This document shows positions 49,026 to 60,600 of a stretch of 64,000 nucleotides of DNA, in pieces. How positions within the stretch are numbered: position 1 is the stretch's first letter; each line of letters begins with the position of its first letter. The notes beneath the pieces were generated by a model. It made no database searches. It was not told the DNA's origin and saw nothing but the letters and a program-made list of their open reading frames with translations. The translations under genes were made by a program, and so were the position numbers. Source of the stretch: Dama dama (lineage: Eukaryota > Chordata > Mammalia > Artiodactyla > Cervidae); contig NW_026870888.1 in the NCBI RefSeq assembly GCF_033118175.1, positions 248,001 through 312,000 on the forward strand. The letters are read 5' to 3'.

Positions 49026-52000
49026 TGCGTGCAGAGCAATACCGTGTTCCACATCAAACATGAAAGGAGCCTTGATTTCCTTAATGGCACTCCAGAGAAC
49101 ACCCAAGATCACTGTCTCAAGTTTAGTGGGATCCTGAGGTCACTGTAGCAACACGAAAGGGCTCCGTGGACCCCAAATCAACTCGAGATGAGAGCTTCGT
49201 CCCTGGCTTCGACTCAAGAGGAATACCCACTTTCCACAAGCACCTCAAGAGGAGGCTTCTCTCAGCTACAGGTATGTGAGTGGGACCCTGAGTTTGTGGC
49301 CTCAAGTGGAATGGACACCGAGATGCTCTGACTCGAAGGAAGGCCGGATATCCCTGCAGTGAATTGAATGCAGGCTCGTCTTGCCTCTCCCACGACGAAG
49401 GGATGTCTGAATCCCCTGTGGAGACCACAGAGAAAGACCTAGTTCTCCACCTCATAGCCACCGGAGGCCTCACGTCCTTTGAAAACTCGAGAGGTCCGTG
49501 GAGATCAATGCTTCCAAAGGAGACGATGCCTGACTCCTCTTGAAAATGGATAGGAGTCCCAGGATCGCTGTGACACGTGGAAAGCGACCCTGGGTCTCCC
49601 GCCTCACGTGGAGACGAATCCCAATGGCCATGCAAAGACTCGAGGAGAATCCCGAGGTGTCCCTCGCACCTAGACAGGAGTCCTGACGTCGCTGAACAAA
49701 CACGTGTCTGGAAGGGCCCTCCCCGTCTTAACTCGAGAATATACCCCAGGTTCCGGCCGCAACTCGAGAAAAACCATGAGACTTCCCCCTAGCCGCGAGA
49801 TGAGGCCCGATTCCCCTGCACTGCGTGCAGAGCAATTCCGTGTTCCACATCAAACATGAAAGGAGCCTTGATTTCCTTAATGGCACTCCAGAGAACACCC
49901 AAGATCACTCTCTCAAGTCTAGAGGGATCGTGAGGTCACTGTAGCAACATGAAAGGGCTCCGTGGACCCCAAATCAACTCGAGATGAGAGCTTCGTCCCT
50001 GGCTTCGAATCAAGAGTAATACCCACTTTCCACAAGCACCTCAAGAGGAGGCTTCTCTCAGCTACAGGTATGTGAGAGGGACCCTGAGTTTGTGGCCTCA
50101 AGTGGAATGGACACCGAGATGCTCTGACTCGAAAGAAGGGCGGATATCCCTGCAGTGAATTGAATGAAGGCTCTTCTTGCATCTCCCACGACGAAGGGAT
50201 GTCTGAATCCCCTGTGGAGACCACAGAGAAAGACCTAGTCCTCCGCCTCATCGTGACCTGAGGCCTCACGTCCTTTGAAAACTCGAGAAGTTCGCGGAGA
50301 TCAAAGCTTCCAAAGGAGACGATGCCTGACTCCTCTAGAAAATGGATAGGAGTCCCAGGATCCCTGTGGCACGTGGAAAGGGACCCTGGGTCTCCCGCCT
50401 CATGTGGAGACGCGTCCCAATGGCCATGCCAAGACTCGAGGAGAATCCCGAGGTGTCCCTCGCACCTAGGCAGGAGTCCTGACGTCACTGAACAAACACG
50501 TGTCTGGAAGGGCCCTCCCCGTCGTAACTCGAGAATATACCCCAGGTTCCGGCCGCAACTCGAGAAAAACCATGAGAATTCCCCCTCGCCGCGAGATGAG
50601 GCCCGATTCCCCTGCACTGCGTGCAGAGCAATTCCGTGTTCCACAACAAACATGAAAGGAGCCTTGATTTCCTTAATGGCACTCCAGAGAACACCCAAGA
50701 TCACTGTCTCAAGTCTAGAGGGATCCTGAGGTCACTGTAGCAACACGAAAGGGCTCCGTGGACCCCAAATCAACTCGAGATGAGAGCTTCGTCCCTGGCT
50801 TCGACTCAAGAGGAATACCCACTTTCCACAAGCACCTCAAGAGGAGGCTTCTCTCAGCTACAGGTATGTGAGAGGGACCCTGAGTTTGTGGCCTCAAGTG
50901 GAATGGACACCGAGATGCTCTGACTCGAAGGAAGGCCGGATATCCCAGAAGTGAATTGAATGCAGGCTCGTCTTGCATCTCCCACGACGAAGGGATGTCT
51001 GAATCCCCTGTGGAGACCACAGAGAAAGACTCAGTTCTCCGCGTCATCGCGACCGGAGGCCTCACCTCCTTTGAAAACTCGAGATGTCCGCGGAGATCAA
51101 TGCTTCCAAAGTAGACGATGCCTGACTCCTCTTGAAAATGGATAGGTGTCCCAGGATCCCTGAGGCACGTGGAAAGGGACCCTGGGTCTCCCGCGTCACG
51201 TGGAGACGCGTACAAATGGCCAACCCAAGACTCGAGGAGAATCCCGAGGTGTCCCTCGTACCTAGGCAGGAGTCCTGACGTCGCTGAACAAACACGTGTC
51301 TGGAAGGGCCCTCCCCGTCGTAACTCGAGAATATACCCCAGGTTCCGGCCGCAACTCGAGAAAAACCATGAGACTTTCCCCTCGCCGCGAGATGAGGCCC
51401 GATTCCCCTGCACTGCGTGCAGAGCAATTCCGTGTTCCACATCAAACATGAAAGGAGCGTTGATTTCCTTGATGGCACTCCAGAGAACACCCAAGATCAC
51501 TGTCTCAAGTCTAGAGGGATCCTGAGGTCACTGTAGCAACACGAAAGGGCTCCGTGGACCCCAAATTTACTCGAGATGAGAGATTCGTCCCTGGATTCGA
51601 CTCAAGAGGAATACCCACTTTCCACAAGCACCTCAAGAGGAGGCTTCTCTCAGCTACAGGTATATGAGAGGGACCCTAATTTTGTGGCCTCAAGTGGAAT
51701 GGACACCGAGATGCTCTGACTCGAAGGAAGGCCGGTTATCCCTGCAGTGAATTGAATGCAGGCTCTTCTTGCATCTCCCACGACGAAGGGATGTCTGAAT
51801 CCCCTGTGGAGACCACAGAGAAACACCTAGTTCTCCGCCTCATCGCGACCGGAGGCCTCACGTCCTTTGAAAACTCGAGAGGTCCGCGGAGATCAATGCT
51901 TCCAAAGGAGACGATGCCTGACTCCTCTAGAAAATGGATAGGAGTCCCAGGATCCCTGTGGCACGTGGAAAGGGACCCTGGGTCTCCCGCCTCACGTGGA

Positions 52001-52192
52001 GACGCGTCCCAATGGCCATGCCAAGACTCGAGGAGAATCCCGAGGTGTCCCTCGCACCTAGGCAGGAGTCCTGACGTCGCTGAACAAACACGTGTCTGGA
52101 AGGGCCCTCCCCGTCGTAACTCGAGAATATACCCCAGGTTCCGGCCGCAACTCGAGAAAAACCATGAGACTTCCCCCTCGCTGTGAGATGAG

Positions 52193-52209
52193 GCCCGATT
52201 CCCCTGAAC
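52193..52209 (-). other. CENP-B-box-like word, 8 of 9 core bases
   Basis: This is the third copy of the one-mismatch CENP-B-like word, again in a type B unit and with the neighbouring variant GAGCAATACCG shared with the unit at 49,009. Confidence 0.3.
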
Positions 52210-53104
52210 TCCGTGCAGAGCAATACCGTGTTCCACATCAAACATGAAAGGAGCCTTGATTTCCTTAATGGCACTCCAGAGAACACCCAAGATCACTGTC
52301 TCAAGTTTAGAGGGATCCTGAGGTCACTGTAGCAACACGAAAGGGCTCCGTGGACCCCAAATCAACTCGAGATGAGAGCTTCGTCCCTGGCTTCGACTCA
52401 AGAGGAATACCCACTTTCCACAAGCACCTCAAGAGGAGGCTTCTCTCAGCAACAGGTATGTGAGAGGGACCCTGAGTTTGTGGCCTCAAGTGGAATGGAC
52501 ACCGAGATGCTCTGACTCGAAGGAAGGCCGGATATCCCTGCAGTGAATTGAATGCAGGCTCGTCTTGCATCTCCCACGACGAAGGGATGTCTGAATCCCC
52601 TGTGGAGACCACAGAGAAAGACCTAGTTCTCCACCTCATCGCGACCGGAGGCCTCACGTCCTTTGAAAACTCGAGAGGTCCGCGGAGATCAATGCTTCCA
52701 AAGGAGACGATGCCTGACTCCTCTTGAAAATGGATAGGAGTCCCAGGATCCCTGTGGAACGTGGAAATGGAGCCTGGGTCTCCCGCCTCACGTGGAGACG
52801 CACCCCAATTGCCATGCCAAGACTCGAGGAGAATCCCGAGGTGTCCCTCGCACCTAGGCAGGAGTCCTGACATCGCTTAACAAACACGTGTCTGGAAGGG
52901 CCCTCCCCGTCGTAACTCGAGAATATGACCCAGGTTCCGGCCGCAACTCGAGAAAAACCATGAGACTTCCCCCTCGCCGAGAGATGAGGCCCGATTCCCC
53001 TGCACTGCGTGCAGAGCAATTCTGTGTTCCACATCAAACGTGAAAGGAGCCTTGATTTCCTTGATGGCACTCCAGAGAAAACCCAAGATCACTGTCTCAA
53101 GTCT

Positions 53105-53900
53105 AGAGGGATCCTGAGGTCACTGGAGCAACACGAAATTTCTCCGTGGACCCCAAATCAACTCGAGATGAGAGCTTTGTCCCTGGCTTCGACTCAAGAG
53201 GAATAGCAACTTTCCACAAGCACCTCAAGAGGAGGGTTCTCTCAGCTACAGGTATGTGAGAGGGACCCTGAGTTTGTGGCCTCAAGTGGAATGGACACCG
53301 AGATGCTCTGACTCGAAGTAAGGCCGGATATCCCTGCAGTGAATTGAATGCACGCTCGTCGTGCATCTCCCAAAACGAAGGGATATCTGAATCCGCTCTG
53401 GAGACCACAGAGAAAGACCAATCCTCCGCCTCATCGAGACCGGAGGCCTCACATCCTTTGAAAACTCGAGAGGTCCGCGGAGATCAATGCTTCCAAAGGA
53501 GACGATGCCTGACTCCTCTTGAAAATGGATAGGAGTCCCAGGATCCCTGTGGCACGTGGAAAGGGACCCTGGGTCTCCCGCCTCACGTGGAGACGCATCC
53601 CCATTGTCATGCGAAGACTCGAGGATAATCCCGAGATGTCCCTCGCACCTAGGCAGGAGTCCTTACATCGCTGAACAAACATGTGTCTGGAAGGGCCCTC
53701 CCCGTCGTAACTCGAGAATAAACCCCAGGTTCCGGCCTCAACTCGAGAAAAACCATGAGACTTCCCCCTCGCCGCGAGATGAGGCCCGATTCCCCTGCAC
53801 TGCGTGCAGAGCAATTCCGTGTTCCACATCAAACGTGAAAGGAGCCTTGATTTCCTTGATGGCACTCCAGAGAAAACCCAAGATCACTGTCTCAAGTCTA
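53105..53900. repeat. Recent single-unit tandem duplication, copy 1
   Basis: This unit and the next (795 bp on) share a run of private variants seen nowhere else in the window: CACGAAATTTCTCCG near 53,133, GAATGCACGCTCGTCGTGC near 53,345, AAAGACCAATCCTCC near 53,413 (one base lost against the consensus), CATCCCCATTGTCATGCG near 53,596, CTTACATCG near 53,662 and GAGAATAAACCCC near 53,715. Only a handful of bases differ between the copies. This is the clearest one-unit amplification event here. Confidence 0.88.
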
Positions 53901-54695
53901 GAGGGATCCTGACGTCACTGGAGCAACACGAAATTTCTCCGTGGACCCCAAATAAACTCGAGATGAGAGCTTAGTCCCTGGCTTCGACTCAAGAGGAATA
54001 GCAACTTTCCACAAGCACCTCAAGAGGAGGGTTCTCTCAGCTACAGGTATGTGAGAGGGACCCTGAGTTTGTGGCCTCAAGTGGAATGGACACCGAGATG
54101 CTCTGACTCGAAGTAAGGCCGGATATCCCTGCAGTGAATTGAATGCACGCTCGTCGTGCATCTCCCAAAACGAAGGGATGTCTGAATCCGCTCTGGAGAC
54201 CACAGAGAAAGACCAATCCTCCGCCTCATCGAGACCGGAGGCCTCACATCCTTTGAAAACTCGAGAGGTCCGCGGAGATCAATGCTTCCAAAGGAGACGA
54301 TGCCTGACTCCTCTTGAAAATGGATAGGAGTCCCAGGATCCCTGTGGCACGTGGAAAGGGACCCTGGGTCTCCCACCTCACGTGGAGACGCATCCCCATT
54401 GTCATGCGAAGACTCGAGGATAATCCCGAGATGTCCCTCGCACCTAGGCAGGAGCCCTTACATCGCTGAACAAACATGTGTCTGGAAGGGCCCTCCCCGT
54501 CGTAACTCGAGAATAAACCCCAGGTTCCGGCCTCAACTCGAGAAAAACCATGAGACTTCCCCCTCGCCGCGAGATGAGGCCCGATTCCCCTGCACTGCGT
54601 GCAGAGCAATTCCGTGTTCCACATCAAACGTGAAAGGAGACTTGATTTCCTTGATGGCACTCCAGAGAAAACCCAAGATCACTGTCTCAAGTCTA
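53901..54695. repeat. Recent single-unit tandem duplication, copy 2
   Basis: This copy repeats the private variants of the preceding unit at +795 bp: CACGAAATTTCTCCG near 53,928, AAAGACCAATCCTCC near 54,208, CATCCCCATTGTCATGCG near 54,391, CTTACATCG near 54,457 and GAGAATAAACCCC near 54,510. The match stops near 54,700, where CACTGTACCAACACG appears instead. Differences between copies include AGCTTTGTCCC (copy 1) against AGCTTAGTCCC, and GGATATCTG (copy 1) against GGATGTCTG. Confidence 0.88.
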
Positions 54696-57600
54696 GAGGG
54701 ATCCTGAGGTCACTGTACCAACACGAAAGGGCTCCGTGGACCCCAAACCAACTCGAGATGAGAGCTTAGTCCTTGGCTTCGACTCAAGAGGAATACCAAT
54801 TTCCACAGCACCTCAAGAGGAGGCTTCTCTCAGCTACAGGTAAGTGAGGGGGACCCAGAGTTTGTGGCCTCAATTGGAATGGACACCGAGATGCTCTGAC
54901 TCGAAGTAAGGCTGGATATCCCTGTAGTGAATTGAATGCAGGCTCGTCTTGCATCTCCCAAGACGAAGGGATATCTGAATCCCTTGTGGAGACGACAGAG
55001 AAAGACCTAGTCCTCCGCCTCATCGCGACCGGAGGCCTCACATCCTTTGAAAACTCGAGAGGACTGCGGAGATCAATGATTCCAAAGGAGACGATGCCTG
55101 ACTCCTCTTGAAAATGGATAGGAGTCCCAGGATCCCTGTGGCACATGGAAACGGACACTTGGTCTCCCGCCTCACGTGGAGACGAGTCCCAATTGCCATG
55201 CCAAGACTCGAGGAGATTCCCGAGGTGTCCCTCGCACCTAGGCAAGAGTCCTGACGTCGCTGAACAAACACGTGTCTGGAAGGGCCCTCCCCGTCGTCAC
55301 TCGAGAATATACCCCAGGTTCCGGCCGCAACTCGAGAAAAACTATGAGACTTCCCCCTCGCCAAGAGATGAGGCCTGATTCCCTGCAGTGTGTGCAGAAC
55401 AATTCCGTGCTCCACATCAAACATGAAAGGAGCCTTGCTTTCCTTGATGGCACTCCAGAGAAAACCCAAGATCACTGTCTCAAGTCTAGAGGGAACCTGA
55501 GGTCACTGGAGCGACACGAAAGGGCTCCGTGGACCCCAAATCAACTCGAGATGAGAGCTTAGTCCCTGGCTTCGACTCAAGAGGAATACCACCTTTCCAC
55601 AAGCACCTCAAGAGGAGGCTTCTCTCAGCTACAGGTATGTGAGAGGGACGCTGAGTTTGTGGCCTCAAGTGGAATGGACACCGAGATGCTCTGACTCGAA
55701 GTAAGGCCGGATTTCCCTGCAGTGAACTGAATGCAGGCTGGTCTTGCATCTCCCAAGACAAAGGGATGTCTGAATCCCCTGTGGAGACCACAGAGAAAGA
55801 GCTAGTCCTCCGCCTCCTCACGACCGGAGGCCTCACATCCTTTGAAAACTCGAGAGGTCCGCGGAGATCAATGATTCCAAAGGAGACGATGCCTGACTCC
55901 TCATGAAAAGGGAAAGGAGTCCCAGGATCCCTGTCGCACGTGGAAAGGGACCCTGGGTCTCCCGCCTCACGTGGAGACGCGTCCCAATTGCCATGCCAAG
56001 ACTCGAGGAGCATCCCGAGGTGTCCATCGCACCTAGGCAGGAGTCCTGAAGTCGCTGAACAAACAGGTGTCTGGAAGGGCCCTCCCCATCGTAACTCGAG
56101 AATATAACCCAGGGTCCGGCCGCAACTCGAGAAAAACCATGAGACTTCCCCCTCGCCGCGAGATGAGGCCCGATTCCCCTGCACTGCGTGCAGAGCAATT
56201 CCGTGTTCCCCATCAAACGGGAAAGGAGCCTTGATTTCCATGATGGCACTCCAGAGAAAACCCTAGATCACTGTCTCAAGTCTAGAAGGATTCTGAGGTC
56301 ACTGTAGCAACAAGAAAGGGCTCCGTGGACACCAAATCAACTCGAGATGAGAGCTTAGTTCCTGGCTTCGACTCAAGAGGAATCCCAACTTTCCACAAGC
56401 ACCTCAAGAGGAGGCTTCTCTCAGCTACAGGTATGTGAGAGGACCCTGAGTTTGTGGCCTCAAGTGGAATGGACTCCGAGATGCTCTGACTCGAAGTAAG
56501 GCCGGATATCCCTGCAGGGAATTGAATGCAGGCTCGTCTTGCATCTCCCAAGACGAAGGGATGTCTGAATCCCCTGTGGAGAACACAGAGAAAGACCTAG
56601 TCCTCAGCCTCATCGCGACCGGAGGCCTCACATCCTTTGAAAACTCGAGAGGTCCACGGAGATCAATGCTTCCAAAGGAGACGATGCCTGAGTCCTCTTG
56701 AAAATGGATAGGAGTCCCTGGATCCCTGTGGCACGTTGAAAGGGACCCTGGGTCTCCCGCCTCACGTGGAGACGCGTCCCAATTGCCATGCCATGACTCG
56801 TGGAGAATCCCGAAGTGTCCCTCGCACCTAGGCAGGAGTCCTGACGTCGCTGAACAAACACGTGTCTCGAAGGGCCCTCCCTGTCATAACTCGAGAATAT
56901 ACCCCAGCTTCCGGCCGCACTCGATAAAAACCATGAGAATTCCCCCTCGCCGCGAGATGAGGCCCGATTCCCCTGCACTGCGTGCAGAGCAATTCCGTGT
57001 TCCACATCAAACGTGAAAGGAGCTTTGATTTCCTTGATGGCACTCCAGAGAAAACCCAAAGTCACTGGCTCAAGTCTAGAAGGATCCTGAGGCCACTGTA
57101 GCAGCACGAAAGGGCTCCGTGGACCCCAAATCAACTCGAGATGAGAGCTGAGTCCCTGGCTTCGACTTAAGAGGAAAACCAAGTTTCCTCAAGCACCTCA
57201 AGAGGAGGCTTCTCTCAGCTACAGGTATGTGAGAGGGACCCTGAGTTTGTGGCCTCAAGTGGAATGGACACCGAGATGCTCTGACTCGAAGTAAGGCCGG
57301 ATATCCCTGCAGTGAATTGAATGCAGGCTCGTCTTGCATCTCGCAAGACGAAGGGATGTCTGAATCCCCTGTGGAGACCACAGAGAAAGACCTAGTCCTC
57401 CGCCTCCTCGCGACCGGAGGCCTCACATCCTTTGAAAACTCGAGAGGTCCGCGGAGATCAATGCTTCCAAAGGAGACGATGCCTGACTCCTCTTGAAAAT
57501 GGTTAGAATTCCCAGGATCCCTGTCCACATGGACAGGGACTCTGGGTCTCCCGCCTCACGTGGAGACGCGTCCCAATTGACATGCCAAGACTCGAGGAGA

Positions 57601-60600
57601 ATCCCGAGGTGTCCCTCGCACCTAGGCAGGAGTCCTGACGTCGCTGAACAAACACGTGTCTGGAAGGGCCCTCCCCGTCGTAACTCGAGAATATACCCCA
57701 GGTTCCGGCCGCAACTCGAGAAAAACCCTGAGACTTACCCCTCGCCGCGAGATGAGGCCCGATTCCCCTGCACTGCGTGCAGAGCAATTCCGTGTTCCAA
57801 ATCAAACGGGAAAGGAGCCTTGATTTCCTTGATGGCACTCCAGAGAAAATCCAAGATCACTGTCTCAAGTCTAGAGGGATCCTGAGGTCACAAGAGCTAC
57901 ACGATAGGGCTCCGTGGACCCCAAATCAACTCGAGATGAGAGCTTAGTCCCTTGCTTTAACTCAAGAGGAATCCCAACTTTCCACAAGCACCTCAAGAGG
58001 AGGCTTCTCTCAGCTACAGGTATGTGAGAGGACCCTGAGTTTGTGGCCTCAAGTGGAATGGACACCGTAATGCTCTGACTCGAAGTAAGGCCGGATATCC
58101 CTGCAGGGAATTGAATGCAGGCTCGTCTTGCATCTCCCAAGACGAAGGGACGTCTGAATCCCATGTGGAGAACACAGAGAAAGACCTAGTCCTCAGCCTC
58201 ATCGCGACCGGAGGCCTCACATCCTTTGAAAACTCGAGAGGTCCACGGAGACCAATGCTTCCCAAGGAGACGATGCCTGACTCCTCTTGAAAATGGATAG
58301 GAGTCCCAGGATCCCTGTGGCACGTGGAAAGGGACCCTGGGTCTCCCGCCTCACGTGGAGACGAGTCCCAATTGCCATGCCAAGACTCGTGGAGAATCCC
58401 GAAGTGTCCCTCGCACCTACGCAGGAGTCCTGACGTCGCTGAACAAACACGTGTCTGGAAGGGCCCTCCCCGTCGTAACTCGAGAATATACCCCAGGTTC
58501 CGGCCGGAACTCGAGAAAACCATGAGACTTCCCCCTCGCCACGAGATGAGGCCCGATTCCCCTGCACTGCGTGCAGAGCAATTCCGTGTTCCACATCAAA
58601 CGTGAAAGGAGCCTTGATTTCCTTGATGGCACTCCAGAGAAAACCCAAGATCACTGTCTCAAGTCTAGAGGGATCCTGAGGTCACTGGAGCAACACGAAA
58701 GGGCTCCGTGGACCCCAAATCAACTCGAGATGAGAGCTTAGTCCCTGGCTTCGACTCAAGAGGAATACCAACTTTCCAAGAGCACCTCAAGAGGAGGCTT
58801 CTCTCAGCTACATGGATGTGAGAGGTACCCTGAGTTTGTGGCCTCAAGTGGAATGGACACCGAGATGCTCTGACTCAAAGTAAGCCCGGATATCCCTGCA
58901 GTGAATTGAATGCAGGCTCGTCTTGCATCTCCCAAGACGAAGGGATTTCTGAATCCCCTGTGGAGACCACAGAGAAAGACCTAGTTCTCCGCCTCATCGC
59001 GACCGGAGGCCTCACATCCTTTGAAAACTCGAGAGGTCCGCGGAGACCAATGCTTCCAAAGGAGACGATGCCTGACTCCTCTTGAAAATGGTTAGAATTC
59101 CCAGGATCCCTGTGGCACGTGGAAAGGGACACTGGGTCTCCCGCCTCACGTGGAGATGCGTGCCAATTGCCATGCCAAGACTCGAGGAGAATCCCCAGGT
59201 GTCCCTCGCACCTAGGCAGGAGTCCTGACGTCGCTGAACAAACACGTGTCTGGAAGGGCCCTCCCTGTCATAACTCGAGAATATACCCCAGGTTCCGGCC
59301 GCAACTCGAGAAAAACCATGAGACTTCCCCCTCGCCGCGAGATGAGGCCCGATTCCCCTGCACTGCGTGCAGAGCAATTCCGTGTTCCACATCAAACGTG
59401 AAAGGAGGCTTGATTTCCTTGATGGCACTCCAGAGAAAACCCTAGATCACTGTCTCAAGTCTAGAGGGATCCTGAGGCCACTGTAGCAGCACGAAAGGGC
59501 TCCGTGGACCCCAAATCAACTCGAGCTGAGAGCTTAGTCCCTGGCTTCGACTTAAGAGGAAAACCAACTTTCCACAAGCACCTCAAGAGGAGGCTTCTCT
59601 CAGCTACAGTTATGTGAGAGGGACCCTGAGTTTGTGGCCTCAAGTGGAATGGACACCGAGATGCTCTGACTCGAAGTAAGGCCGGATATCCCTGCAGTGA
59701 ATTGAATGCAGGCTCGTCTTGCATCTCCCAAGACGAAGGGATGTCTGAATCCCCTGTGGAGACCACAGAGAAAGACCTAGTCCTCCGCCTCATTTCGACC
59801 GGAGGCCTCACATCCTCTGAAAACTCGAGAGGTCCACAGAGATCAATGCTTCCAAAGGAGACGATGCCTGACTCCTCTTGAAAATGGTTAGAATTCCCAG
59901 GATCCCTGTCCACATGGACGGGGACCCTGGGGCTCCCGCTTCACGTGTAGACGCGTGCCAATTGCCATGCCAAGACTCGAGGAGAATCCCGAGGTGTCCC
60001 TCGCACCTAGGCAGGAGTCCTGATGTCGCTGAACAAACACGTGTCTGGAAGGGCCCTCCCCATCGTAACTCGAGAATATACCCCAGGTTCCGGCCGCAAC
60101 TCGAGAAAAACCATGAGACTTCCCCCTCGCCGCGAGATGAGGCACGATTCCCCTGCACTGCGTGCAGAGCAATTCCGTGTTCCACATCAAATGGGAAAGG
60201 AGCCTTCATTTCCTTGATGGCACTCCAGAGAAAACCCAAGATCACTGTCTCAAGTCTAGAGGGATCCTGAGGTCACTGGAGCAACACGAAAGGGCTCCCT
60301 GGACCCCAAATCAACTCAAGATATGAGCTTAGTCCCTGTCTTCGACTCAAGAGGAATACCAACTTTCCACAAGCACCTCAAGAGGAGGCTTCTGGCAGCT
60401 ACAGGTATGTGAGAGGACCCTGAGTTTGTGGCCTCAAGTGGAATGGATACCGAGATGCTCTGACTCGAAATAAGGCCGGATATCCCTGCAGTGAATTGAA
60501 TGCAGGCTCGTCTTGCATCTCCCAAGATGAAGGGATGTCTTAATCCCCTGTGGAGACCACAGAGAAAGACCTAGTTCACCGCCTCATCGCGATTGGAGGC

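Larger units (their letters stand above)
47130..52740. repeat. Type B satellite block 2, units 61-67
   Basis: Unit starts inside are 47754, 48550, 49346, 50142, 50938, 51734 and 52530. The same linked allele set as block 1 is present (CAATGGCCATG, AAACATGAAAGG, GAGAACACCC, GCTTCGTCCC, GAAGGAAGGCC, CCCACGACG, CCTCACGTCC). Spacing is almost constant at 796 bp, so this is the most length-homogeneous stretch of the window. Units starting at 47754, 50142 and 51734 share AGGCTCTTCTTGC and TCCTCTAGAAAATGG (at 47943, 50331 and 51923), a 3-then-2-unit spacing. Entry lies between the A allele near 47,094 and the B allele near 47,232. Exit lies between the B allele near 52,655 and the A allele near 52,805. 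Confidence 0.87.

Noticed and set aside
53717..53722. AATAAA polyadenylation signal in the duplicated units (also near 54,512) and in CCAAATAAACTCG near 44,402 and 53,950
   Set aside because: Each is a single-base variant of AATATA or AATCAA in the consensus, with no transcript context.
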